Shown here piece by piece: positions 48,000 to 59,306 of a DNA stretch of 64,000 nt; positions within the stretch are counted from its first letter, which is position 1, and each line of letters starts with the position of its first letter. The translations under genes and the position numbers were made by a program. Below the pieces are notes generated by a model. It was not told the DNA's origin and did not search any database. It saw only the letters and a program-made list of their open reading frames with translations. This stretch comes from Macrotrachela quadricornifera (lineage: Eukaryota; Rotifera; Eurotatoria; Philodinida; Philodinidae), in assembly GCA_022393335.1 (NCBI GenBank), contig JAJEKB010021880.1, positions 989,776-1,053,775 on the forward strand. Reading direction: 5' to 3'.

Positions 48000-49360
48000 C
48001 TGATCGTGCGCGCACACGTGAATATAAATATATATCAACTCATTTATTTCTTTTGAAATGAAATTACACAGCAATCAAAAAATAATAATCAATAGCTGAA
48101 AAGAAATAAAATTTATTAGTTCACCCCATTAATTTTGTGATATTTCAATGTTAAATCGTTGTACTCGATTGTTTCTCTCATCGACAACATAGAGATTACC
48201 TTGTCGATCAAATGACAATCCTGCAGGTCGATTGAGTTGATTTGCTTGTGCTCCTTCACCATTTCCACCGACAATAACATTTCCTTGTTGTGCTCCTTTA
48301 GGCCAGCTAACAATTCGATGATTACGTTCATCAGCTACATAAACAGTACCCAATTCATCAACTACAACTCCTTGAGGATGAGACAATTGTGTCAAACTAT
48401 ATCCTTCTCCTTGTCCACCAGCAACAACAATACCTTCTTTTGCACCTTCTATCCATTTCATCACACGGTGATTATTCCAATCAGACACAAATACTGAATA
48501 ATCTCGATCGACAAAAATATAAGAGGGGCCATTGAACTGATCAAGACGATTTCCTTTTCCATTTCCACCTGCTACTACTATTCCTTCGGATTCACCCATT
48601 CGATATCTTCTTACTTCATGCTTCCAAATATCAGAGACATAGAGATATCCATTTTCATCCATTGTCAAACTGCTACAAATGATATTCGAAATAATTATTT
48701 CTCCATTTGTTCCATTTTGACGAGGCCATCTAACTACTCTTCTATTCCCCCAATCACAAATAATAAGACTATCTCTCTCTTTATCCACGATCACATCTAT
48801 TGGCCAATTCAATTGATGAGTACCATTTCCTTGTCCATGTCCACCTGCCACTATTTCTCCATTTGTTTTATCCGATTTCCACGCTACGACTCGATCATTT
48901 TCAGTATCAGCAATATAAACTGTTTGTTCATCATCTACGTATACACCGTAAGGACAAGAAAGTGTTGGGTTTTGTTCTCCTACCGTTTCACCATTGTTAT
49001 TCCATTTGGTATTTGGAGGAATTTCTATCAAACTGGCACGAAGGGGTACTAAAAGAAAGAGAAAACATGATCATCGTCAAAAGGAATCCTTTCATTTTCT
49101 TCGAGTTATGAGCAAAGACATAACTTCTATAATATTGTTTTTCACTTTGTTTGATGTGATAGAGACGAACTGATGTCTATATCAATGATTTCTCAAATAT
49201 AAAGAAAATATAAATTGGAGAGAAACTTTTTCTTGATAGAAGTAGTCTAAAATTTTTGAAAGATATATATTGAACATTGTTAAATATCATGTATTAAAAT
49301 AGCGATAGAAAAAATATAGAAATGTAGTAGTAATGGATATTTCTTGTTCTGTGGTGGTTT
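48000..49360. repeat. Segmental duplication, copy A (partner at 62.15-63.47 kb)
   Basis: The NHL exon, its 3' flank (ATTACACAGCAATCAAAA) and about 300 bp beyond the 5' splice acceptor (TATATCAATGATTTCTCAAA, TTAAATATCATGTATTAAAA) all recur at 62.15-63.47 kb in the same orientation. The match fades where the foldback element at 49.36 kb begins. Confidence 0.85.
48129..49048 (-). CDS. NHL-repeat protein, 3' exon (5' exons not found)
   Basis: The exon runs from the acceptor TTTTCTCTTTCTTTTAG at 49049 to the stop at 48129. It encodes about 305 aa of NHL repeats, with motifs such as GVYVDDEQTVYIAD, RVVRWPRQNGTNG, GVVVDELGTVYVAD and NLYVVDERNNRVQRF. It begins with two bases of a split codon, the same phase as the NHL exon of the 0.35-4.1 kb gene. 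That gene supplies a signal peptide, Cys-rich domain and stalk upstream; no equivalent is visible here within 2 kb, and a foldback element sits just upstream. Either distant exons exist or this is a truncated duplicate. An apparent signal peptide in another frame at the acceptor is the pyrimidine tract read as Phe/Leu/Ser. The NHL propeller would be extracellular. Confidence 0.75.
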
Positions 49361-49960
49361 TAGGTGCTTCTCTTCGATTCCAATCATTTATATATCATTT
49401 GATAGACTATAGTGAGGTAGTCAAAACCTAAAAATATTATCAGCCACCAACTCTTTCTCGAAGTGGTTATAGCCATTTTATTGAAATTTTTGTCTGTGAC
49501 ATGATATCTTGCAAAAATTCGAACGTCTATATTTTGATCTAGAGTCTTGTTCAAATGTAGGCCTATCTGTAACTAGAATGTCCTAAAAAATTCAACTCAA
49601 AAGAACGTTTTCGTCATGAGATATTAAATTCTCAATACTACTCATATCTTGCGAAAATATTAGAGGACGTTATGCTTTTTCGAAAATGTAATATCCCATG
49701 AAGAAAACGTTCTTTTGAGCTGAATTTTTTAGGACATTCTAGTTATAGGTAGGCCTACATTTGGACAAGACTTTAGATCAAAATATGGACGTTCGAATTT
49801 TTGCGAGATATCATGCCAGAGGCAAAAATTTCAGTAAAATGCCTATAACATCTGGAGAAAGAGTTGGTGGCTGATAATATTTTTAGGTTTTGACTACCTT
49901 ACGATAGTCTACCAAATGGTATATGAATGATTGCATGGAATCGGAATGTAACACCCAAAT
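49359..49960. mobile_element. ~600-bp foldback element
   Basis: Near-perfect inverted arms of over 250 bp: CGATTCCAATCATTTATATA on the left against the complement near 49943. The sequences AGTCAAAACCTAAAAATATT, ATGTAGGCCTA and CTAGAATGTCCTAAAAAATTC each recur in inverted form on the right. The centre lies near 49650. The outer boundaries (GGTGCTTC / GGGTGTTAC) are approximate. There is no coding capacity. Confidence 0.82.
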
Positions 49961-51118
49961 AATGTTCCTCGTGAGTTAGATGACTTTGTTTAATTAGTTT
50001 AATATGTGTTATTATTGAATAAATTAAGTTATTTTATTAGATAAGTTAATATGTCTTAATGAATAACTCGATTCTTTTGAATGATTTGTGCGGTTTTAGC
50101 TAGTAACTAAAGTTAATATATAAGATAAGTTAAATTGTCTCAAAGGATGATTCTAAATATCAAATAGAAGCGTGTAATCATTTCAATCAAAATAAATACA
50201 ATTTATTATATAGGATAAATCAACTTGTTTCATTAAACAATTTAAATTCTCTGTTAACAAAAAAAGATGTCGCTAACAATACGCATTTAAATAAACTTAA
50301 TGAAGAACTCTTTATTAATTTAATCTTTTTTCTTTCAGTTTTTGACATAGTTTTGAGAATAATTTTATATAATGAGATGTCTTTTGATTCCTATGAATGA
50401 ATCAAATTTTTTCATTCTTCGATTTCATTTGCTTCTACAATAAAGTTCATATTTTTGATATGGAAGAAAAACACTAAGTCTTCAAAAAATTGGCTTTTTT
50501 TGATTATTTTTACTCTTCCAGGCGTTTCGGAATGTGCTCATTCAATGCAACGTAAAAAACGACATCGAATGAATGTATTTTCAACGTCTCAGATAAGGAT
50601 ACTAATGGAAAACAGTTGAATTTAGTGTAAATTTGTCTTGAAATTTTGTCTACATAAAGACCTTATTTCGACCAGTTTATCAGAAAACTTTCCGACTGTT
50701 TGAACAACATTCATTTAAGATATAAAGTTTTTAAAATATAGAAATATTCTCATGGCTTATACTGTATAAAATATGCTTTGTTAGAAACTAATTTAATTGA
50801 GATCTTAATGAGAACAAAATTTAAGATTTAAATTTAAAAGTACGATTTGCTTAGAAAATAAGTTTCTGCAGAAATTTTTACTAGATGTTTGATATTTAGT
50901 CTTGAAATGTCATCAAGAGTTCGAATGATTTTAGGCTTTTGCTAATGTTATTGAGATCTACTTATGAACAAAATATAAATTTCATTGGTGTTGATCAGTT
51001 TGGAATGTTCTCTCATTAGTTCAATTCTATTCAAATTTCATATGTTCGGTAGTATTTTTCGATAAAGTTTTTTTTCTCAACTTTGATATTATTGATTTAA
51101 AATAGTATTTAATAAATT
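49961..51118. other. Intergenic stretch, no supported gene
   Basis: Very AT-rich. I searched the minus strand here for the missing upstream exons of the 48-kb NHL gene (Cys-rich or Thr-rich) and found none. Confidence 0.45.
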
Positions 51119-51921
51119 TCAATTTAAATTACCTTGCCGTAATTTTAGGAATAAATCCATACTTTCCAGTAATATTTCAAATTTGACAGGTGTTATTTCA
51201 TTTTTAGTTCGTTTAATACCATTTATCCAGCCATATTGAACGACATTATTTAATGTTAAATCATGTAAATTTTGTGTATTTGGAATATTATTTTGTTTCA
51301 ATAATTGAAACAAACTTTGACGATAATATTTATATAATGCTTGAAATAATACTGATTGATTATTATTCATTTGTTCATTCAATACTTTTGCACCAATATA
51401 AGTTGAATATTTTTCAATTGATTTTAAACCATCATTTGTAATTGAAAACCACAGATCATTAAAGACATTTGTTTCTTTTAAACATTTATCATCGATTCCG
51501 TCAAATAAAAGTTGTAAAACAATTGATAATATTGGACAATTTTTCATAAATTTATTTCCATATTGAGCTGTGCGAGTTAAAACATGTTCATACCATTGAG
51601 GATTTTCTTTGTTTTTATACTGTTTAAGAAATAAATAAAACCATTGATTTGATAAACTATATTGTGTTTCCCATTTTAATTCAAAATATTCTTTTAATAA
51701 TTTTATTAATTCACTATTACTGTTATTCATTTGTTCATTATAAATTTTTGGGTTAATATTCTCTTGATATTTTATCAATGATTGCCAACCATTTTCTAAC
51801 AAATAATTTATTATTTTATCTTTGTTTTCATCATTATCCTTATTATTCAAAGCAAGAAGTTGTGCAATTTTGTTCTTAATTAATTTAAATGTTTCTTCAT
51901 TATAACGATTGTTAATTTTTT
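51119..51921 (-). CDS. Unrecognised alpha-helical protein, last exon
   Basis: An open frame of about 266 aa from the acceptor TTATTATTATTTTAG at 51922 to the stop at 51119. The exon starts with two bases of a split codon, so at least one 5' exon is missing. The frame has no ATG at its open end. The protein is rich in Lys, Asn, Leu and Trp and is predicted to be mostly helical, with two similar blocks: KIYNEQMNNSNSELIKLLK and KVLNEQMNNNQSVLFQALY. About 60 residues after the first block comes YEHVLTRTAQYGNKF, and about 40 after the second comes LTLNNVVQYGWINGI. This internal duplication suggests a helical repeat (solenoid-like) fold. No signal peptide, catalytic motif or known family was recognised. 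Confidence 0.6.
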
Positions 51922-52779
51922 CTAAAATAATAATAATGAAAATTTTTAATAAATTCAGCAATTTTCTCTTTCTGAGGAAGATTTTAAACTAAAATGTCAT
52001 GAAATTTATTTTAATTAATTTTTATTTTCTCGAAAATAACTACTTGAAAGGTATCATGTATACAGAAGATTAGGATATTAGATATAAAAAAAGTATTTTT
52101 CACTAATGCATCATTTACAATCTACAAATGAAATCTATCGTTGCATTTTTCCAAAAAAACTATCTATGTTCTATATCTATACTACCTATCATCTTCTGAA
52201 TATTTTCGTTTGACTTTTTATCTAGCGTCATTTTTTAATAAATTATTTTTGGCTTTTTCGTTGAAGAATCTTAATAGAATACGTGAAGTACTCTGTTCAC
52301 GTATTTTATGGTTGCATCCTTCGTCAATGATCTCTATTAATGAACAATATTTGATCTAGAAATTCTTCCTTTTCACTAATTAATTCTTTGACAATTTGAA
52401 CTTTTAAATCAAAATTAAATTGCTATTCGAACAATGTAAAACTTTGTTATCATTTTATTTTCATGCGGCAACATTTCATATTATCAAAAGACCACATGTC
52501 CTCTATTTCTATATATGTACTTGCCATGATAAAAAAAAATGATTCCTTTCATTACGTATGTGGTAATAAATCAAGAGATTCAATTCTTCTAGACTTCCGC
52601 TTTTGATTAGAAGTAGATTTTTGATAAGATATGGTCAAAGAAAATGAAAACGAAGTGGTCAATGAATGATTTTTTGATGACAGCGAAAAAACCAAAGACT
52701 GAAATGTATTTCATTCTCATGTTCTACTTGTTCAATTTATTCCCTCTACTGGAAGGAGGGTATTACGCAGAGTAGCTAT

Positions 52780-52850
52780 GTTCGTTCGTTCGTATGTTCG
52801 TTCGTATGTTCGTTCGTTCATAAGTTCCTCCATTCATACATACGTATGTT
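52780..52850. repeat. GTTCGTTC microsatellite
   Basis: Short-period repeats of GTTC, GTTCGTAT and GTTCGTTCAT just upstream of the satellite array. Confidence 0.8.
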
Positions 52851-52877
52851 GATTCTTTCTTGATGCAATAATATGTC

Positions 52878-53540
52878 TAGTAAAGTTTGACCAAAGGGTA
52901 ATCGAGGTCGAGGAACTCGAATCTGAGGTCAGTTTTTTAAAATTTTTTTGAGGATTAATTTTTTTGGACAAAGAATCACTTTTTTTACAAAAAAAATTTT
53001 TTTTATAAGGGTTGACCGAAGGGTAATCGGGGTCGAGGAACTCGNNNNNNNNNNTACAAAAAAAATTTTTTTATAAGGGTTGACCGAAGGGTAATCGGGG
53101 TTGGGGAACGCGAATCTGATGTTAGTTTTTTAAAAATTTTTTGAAGATCAATTTTTTTACACAAAGGACCATTTTTTTACAAAAAAAACTTTTTTATAAG
53201 GGTTGACCGAAGGGTAATTGGGGTCGAGGAACTCGAATCTGATGTTAGTTTTTTAATATTTTTTGAGGATCAATTTTTTTACACAAAGGATCACTTTTTC
53301 TGCAAAAAACAATTTTTATAAGGGTTGACCGAAGGGTAATCGGGGTCGAGGAATCCGAATCTGATGTTAGTTTTTTAAAATTTTTTTGAGAATCAATTTT
53401 TTACACAAAGGATTACTTTTTTTACATAAAGGACTACTTTTTTACGACAAAAGTATTTTCTTATAAAGGTTGATCGAAAGCAATCGAGGTTGAGGAACTC
53501 GAATCTGAAGTCAGTTTTTTTATGAACCGTTTTTTCAAGT
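52878..53540. repeat. Satellite array, unit about 122-128 bp
   Basis: About five and a half units beginning GGTTGACCGAAGGGTAATCG, followed by GGGTCGAGGAACTCGAATCT, a T-rich stretch and an A-rich tail. It is interrupted by a 10-N gap at 53045-53054. A diverged 1.5-unit copy lies at 61.5 kb. Confidence 0.9.
53045..53054. other. Assembly gap (10 N)
   Basis: Undetermined bases in the satellite array; the number of repeat units is therefore uncertain. Confidence 0.98.
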
Positions 53541-56500
53541 CGTTTTTGATATTTCGTCTACGAGAAAGTCAACTATGTTGTTAGAATTTGACGAAAGATT
53601 ATGAGGGGTGATGAACGTTAGTCTTGAATTAGCTTTTTCGAATCCATTGTGGTTGTACGTGGGTGTTTTATCCTTCAATGCTGAAAAGAAACACTTTCAT
53701 ATATTTGTTTCAAACAATCATTAAGGACAATCAAGTGGATATTATATTACATATAATAGAATGCCATTGGTTTTGGTCATAAAATGAAAGTCAAATCATT
53801 TATTGGCTTCGAAAGGAAATAAAAGAAATGAAAGATATAGTGGGAGTAGTCATAGAAACATCTAGGCATTTATTTGGAGAGCTACTTCAAAGATGAGATT
53901 CGAAAGAGTCTCAGGTGGCTTGAATGATTTTTCGAAGGAACTTAATTAATGCCTCTTTTAAAGTGAGTTCGGCCGATTATCAGTTCCTGAAAATGAAGGG
54001 AAGCATAAAATTTGTGCTGCAGACCATACTTTTACGTAAAGTTTCAGTATCTTCGATTACGGACGGATATACTATAAAAGAGCTAGTTTTTTGGTGTGAA
54101 AATAGAAAATTGATTATATATGTCAACGTCTAGTCGTGAGTGGCCGACGGGAGGGAGGCCGACGAATGACTGGACGTTTGTTTGACTAGATTGTAGTAAG
54201 CAAAAGCAGTATGAGTAAAAGACTGTTGGGCAAGTGATTAAGTGATTGGACTTATGAATTAAAACAATTTTTTTTCTTATTATAAAAGATCTGAGCGATC
54301 TGATCACATCCTTTCAGTAGAGGGTCCGCGGCGATTGCGCCGCGCTACTTGTTTTGACTTAATATGTCGATCAAATTCTATCGATAATGTTTTTGCTTTA
54401 TTGTTTTTGAGTCTATAGTATACATAATATTCTCATCTTATTTCCGATACCATTTCAATCCATAATAATATTTTATGAACGAAAGTGACACACTATCTAT
54501 CTTGTTACTTTCCTTCTCCTTTCTCAGCATACCGGATTGTTTTAGTAATGAAGGCTATGCGCTCGAGTTCCATCTTCCATGCTCTTCTACTTATATTCTC
54601 CTTTGTTTATATTTTATAAGATGAGATCGCTCTTATTTTTATTCGATCTTATATAAAACATTACAGTAGTAAGGTGTAGAGGTAGCATTTTAACTTTACT
54701 TTAAAAGTTAAAGTTAAAATACTTGTACAATCGTTAAAGAACGACCATGTTCAGAACTTAAGTCCTAATTCAGTCACCAAAGTAGGGATATTTGAGTATC
54801 CACTTGGCTATCCTTGAAAAGGTACTTGAATCTTTAGTTCCTTGAAGAAAATTGTGTTACTATCCGAAACTCAAGTTGCTATATTTTTTAGATGCTGATG
54901 AAAAGGTCTAACCTCTTGCATCTCATCTATCACAGAAGTAGCCCGCATCCATCTATCTTATAATAACAGATAAGAGGAAGATACGACGAACTTATGTGAG
55001 ACACATAGTGGATAATATTAACAATAGTTTTAGTAAATTCACTATGAGATTTATTCTATTTATATGAAAATGAAAATGTTCTCTGCTTTATTGTGCACTA
55101 ATCTATTGTGTTTTTAATGATCCTCATTTATTTACCATGTTCCTTGGTTTTTATCATCTGTACAATGACATATTACTAAATGGAATAGTTTCCTTTTTAT
55201 TGAAGTTTCAAGAAATCTGAAAGAAAATAGACGAAATTTATTCAAATAATTACTCTTTCACACCAAGTATATATGTTGAACATGTTTTTTCACTTTTCTT
55301 ATGATATAAAAAACTTAATAGAAAATAGAAAATGATCTTGCTCGATGATGCAGAAGCAAGAACTATGTTTCAGAAATGTTCCGTTTCTGGATTTTTCCTC
55401 TTTCTTAGACTTCTTCTGAAAAACTATATCTAATACAAAATTTGTCGTTTAAATATTGTTCTTTTTCAATAAAAAAATTTGGCTTAATTTAGCAGTCAAC
55501 AATATTGTCTAACAGAAATTAATATTTTCGCCTTTTTTTTATAATCTATTTTAACGAAAATTTATTGAGAAAAAATCTAGGGAATATATAGAGATCCATG
55601 CTAATTAATCGATAGTAATAAATTTGTCATATTGAATGTCATTAATTAAGATTTACTACTATCAAGTCAACAAACAGAAATAATTCTATTAAATAAATAT
55701 TTTTTTTAATACATCAAACTTTCCAAGAAAATTTCTCTGAATAAATCTTTAGTACACAGATTTGCGTTTGTTTCCTTAAAAATTCTAAAAATTGAATTGA
55801 CATGCCTTAGCATTTGAAAAGAAGTTTGAATCAACTCTTATGCTCAGGCATAAATGAGACTCTTACTTCTTCAGCTATAAATGTAATTCTATTCACATTA
55901 TATCCTGTCTTCGTTTTGCATCTTTCTATCGTTTATCTAATAATAACTATATGAAAAATTTACTGAGATGTACAAGAACGATAGGTTATATCAGATATTA
56001 CTGTTGGAATAAGCAACAAAAAAAATACTATCATTTAGGTATTTTTCGAAGACAAAGTAGTAGGAATATGCAAGATTTTTTTCGATATAAGCTTTGAATT
56101 GTCTACATATCTGTTCGAATAATTATCCACACAGAAAAATAAACCACATTTAGAGGCATACTTCACTGTTCATTGGTTGAAAACTGAAAGAGAAAAGAAT
56201 TTTTATGTTTTTACCTGTCTGATTTGCTGTGTGAAATGAAAACTAGAAACAGACATAATAATATGTATAGATGCAATACAAAAAAAAGGAATATAACAGA
56301 CCTTTTGGATAATTTTGCTAAAGATTGAAGTATTGTCTTTATTTTCTAAAAAAAAACAAAAGTATCATAAAGACACATTGAGAGTTTTATCGAAGATTTT
56401 GAATCATTTAGAGTTGAGAGTATCATTATGTGAACCCTTTTTTTTATCTATTTTTTAAATTTAAGCCAAAGTCTCATAAAATGGTGTCCAAACCTAGAAT

Positions 56501-57740
56501 CTTAAAAGGTTCTGCCTAGGAACTCTTTTACAGAATAAAAGCATTCTCTATCGCTTGCAAATGTACTGTCAAATAGGGATGTCACTTTTACTTTCCGTTT
56601 CCCAGAACGGCAAATAGAAATGCATTTCCCACTTCTACGAACGAAAAACGCATAAAAGTTTCAAACAAAAATATCAAAACATCTTGATATATTCAGCAAA
56701 CACTGGAAAATCCAATCTTAATGTCGCTTCTATTTCTCGGGAATGAAATACTAAAGAACGAGAAATGCTTATATCTCTATCGCATTTTCGATAAAATTTA
56801 AGTTTATTTGCGTTTTCATTTGAGAGAATAAGGAATGCATAATAGTTCCAAACAAAAATACTAATAAACATGTATAGACATCTCGATACATTCAAAAAAA
56901 CACAACTTTAAAAGAGTTTCTTTTTTTTAGAAACCGTACGCTAGAGAACGGAAAACGCTGACATTCCTGCTGTCAAAGCATTTTTGGTTTTTTTCAATCA
57001 TCTATACAATTACAAGACATTATTAATGATGTATGAGGAAGAAAAATTTTTGTTTGGTTATATTATTCTTATTTTTTTTTTTGAACTTTTGACTGTAGTA
57101 TTGTTAACTTTTTTGCCAGTTATTATTGTAATCTCATGATGAATGATCTTTTCAAAAAAAATGTATTATTATAAACTATTGGTAGTTTTAGTGAAAATTT
57201 AGAATTTTTCTAGGTTTTGTTCATTTCGTAGAAATCTATCGATGGTTTTACATATTTCAAAGAGTCGTGACAGATAGAAAATGGTTCTAGTTCTTTAGAA
57301 GTTTCATGGCTGCTGAAAAATAATGATATAGTTACTGAACCAAGGAGGATTTTGTGAACTTTAAAAGATTTCAACTATTACAATCAATTTGAAAACATTT
57401 GAAAAACCTTTATGAACCGTTGACAAATATTTTGCAAGTATCTTAGATTCGTACGAGAATTTTTTAGCGGTTTCAATTATTGCAAGCAAATGGTTCTACA
57501 CGGCACCTATTTTTTTCAGTGTGATGCAAGTCATTTAAACTAGAGAAGTGCCACTTCTTTAACATGATTTAATTAGCGTAAACCTTCACTACTAGTCGAA
57601 AAATTCTTCGAAAGTATCTCAAAAATTTTTATAAAATATCTGACCAAACAATGAAATTTCTAAAGACTGATGGAAGATTGTCTCCTCGTCCTAGTTCCGC
57701 TTACAATAACCCTGAAAATTTTCTTTTTTATATGAGATAA
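53541..57740. other. Long intergenic stretch, no supported gene
   Basis: AT-rich, about 4 kb. It contains one palindrome near 54687-54721 (ATTTTAACTTTACTTT / AAAGTTAAAGTTAAAAT). Open frames are short and low-complexity. The spliced continuation of the ART-TPR gene may lie at its right end, but I could not place it. Confidence 0.4.
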
Positions 57741-59306
57741 TTATTCATAAATAATAGATTTTCTTTTGATGAGCTTACCTGTAGAATTATTTGTTTCATT
57801 AATATTTGATTCGATGGTCGATGGGTTTTTGTTTTTAAACTCGAGTGATTTTTGATGCCATTGAACACTCATGTTATATTTACCTGTTTGTGATGCAAGT
57901 ATGGCCAAATCTTCGTATAAAATACCAAGTAAAGGATCATTTGACGAAAGTTGTTTCAATAAACGATTAAAATATATTTCAGCCAAATCAAGTTTACCTA
58001 TCTCCCATAATATTTTTCCTAATGTTCGAAGATTTGTTTCTCCATTTCCAACTTTTTGTTTCATATGTAAGAGAACTTCTTTTAAATCATGTTCATTATC
58101 ACTACATAAAGTCATTTTAATAGTCCAAATTTGTTCATCATTACGATTAATACTTTTTAGGCGAAAAATAGAGCCAATCATAAAGAGTACTTCTGATTCA
58201 TTAGGAATAGCACTAATTTGGCTAATATCAGCAAATGGTTTTGTAGTGACCATATTGGGATCAGCATCAAGTTCAAAAAATACTCGTTCAGAATCTTTTG
58301 TAGGAGTAGAACATTTAAGAAATGCTAAAGCTTTGTTATATTCAGTACTAGTGGAGAAGAATGAATTGATAGAAATAAATTGGTTAATACTTTGTTCTAG
58401 AATTTTAATTTCATCAATTGTCATTTTTTGGCCTCGATAAACTTTTAATGAATTTTTCGATTGATATTCTTGTAATTGTCGATAAATATCAGAAATATAT
58501 TGACGAAATAAAAAAATCATATGAATATCTTGTTTTCGTAGAGCAGCATTAAGAATTTTATAAAAAAACATTTCTCTTGTATACCACCATAAAGCTTTGT
58601 TAGGTAAATAATTATTTTGAAATTCATCTATATTGTTCAGTTCAATATTATTTCCTTCATACTGAGTTTTACAATAATCAATAAGTTCGTTTTTGTCTGT
58701 TTCAGTAGATTTTAATCGTAAAAGACACTCAATAAGAACTTGAGAAAAAACAAATTCTCCATTAACTTCTGCTGTTGATTTACCTGCACCAACACTTGTC
58801 GTACAAATATTAATTGATAATGGTTCTTCAACTTTTTTCTGAATTTGATGATCTTCTTTAATTCGTGAGATAAGTTCATCAAATTTAGTAACAACAGCTT
58901 TCACCTGTAAACAATAAATAAAATTAAAAAAATGAAGTTTTCTATTCAATTTTACCTTTGGAAATTTAGAAGCCCATTGTTCATTGCCTTTTTTATCCAT
59001 ACAATAAACATAAATTGATACAACTTGTCGAAGATTATGAATATATGGTACTAATTCTCGTCCTAATCGACCACTAACAATAAAAATTAATCGATCTTCT
59101 TGTGAGCTTTGTTCAATATATTGTTGGCATTTTTTTATGTCTTGAAATTGTTTAAGATAATTAATAATAGAACGCAATTTTTGTTCTGCATCTTGAGTTT
59201 CTATAATGCTTGCATTTGAATCAAGCCAAATAAGACAGAATATTTCAAGATGTTTACCATTGATATTTGTGTATGAAACATCATTTGGTAGAATAGATGT
59301 ACCCAT
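57741..59306 (-). CDS. Arginine-type mono-ADP-ribosyltransferase with C-terminal TPR-like repeats
   Basis: Exons 59306-58956 and 58904 onward flank a 51-nt intron (GTAAAA...TTTACAG). That intron is a multiple of three without stops, so it can be misread as 17 extra residues. The spliced protein is about 504 aa. Residues 1-140 form an N-terminal domain seen with these ARTs (HLEIFCLIWLDSNA, FIVSGRLGRELVPYIH, SIYVYCMDKKGNEQW). About 150-395 are the ART core of R-S-E class: VYRGQKM (Arg274), FFSTSTEYNKAL (Ser301-Ser303) and NESEVLFMIGS (Glu353-x-Glu355). About 410-490 are TPR-like (EIYFNRLLKQL, YEDLAILASQTGKYNMSVQW). The enzyme would transfer ADP-ribose to protein Arg, with TPRs binding partners. 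There is no signal peptide. CAG|GTAAGC at 57779-57778 suggests another short 3' exon, so the last ~13 residues are doubtful. Confidence 0.88.
   Translation of the reverse strand: MGTSILPNDVSYTNINGKHLEIFCLIWLDSNASIIETQDAEQKLRSIINYLKQFQDIKKCQQYIEQSSQEDRLIFIVSGRLGRELVPYIHNLRQVVSIYVYCMDKKGNEQWASKFPKVKLNRKLHFFNFIYCLQVKAVVTKFDELISRIKEDHQIQKKVEEPLSINICTTSVGAGKSTAEVNGEFVFSQVLIECLLRLKSTETDKNELIDYCKTQYEGNNIELNNIDEFQNNYLPNKALWWYTREMFFYKILNAALRKQDIHMIFLFRQYISDIYRQLQEYQSKNSLKVYRGQKMTIDEIKILEQSINQFISINSFFSTSTEYNKALAFLKCSTPTKDSERVFFELDADPNMVTTKPFADISQISAIPNESEVLFMIGSIFRLKSINRNDEQIWTIKMTLCSDNEHDLKEVLLHMKQKVGNGETNLRTLGKILWEIGKLDLAEIYFNRLLKQLSSNDPLLGILYEDLAILASQTGKYNMSVQWHQKSLEFKNKNPSTIESNINETNNSTGKLIKRKSIIYE

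Noticed and set aside
48237..49111. Open frames on the plus strand across the NHL exon (also 62373-63268 and 711-902)
   Set aside because: They are antisense shadows of the NHL repeats, low in complexity and recurring wherever NHL exons occur.
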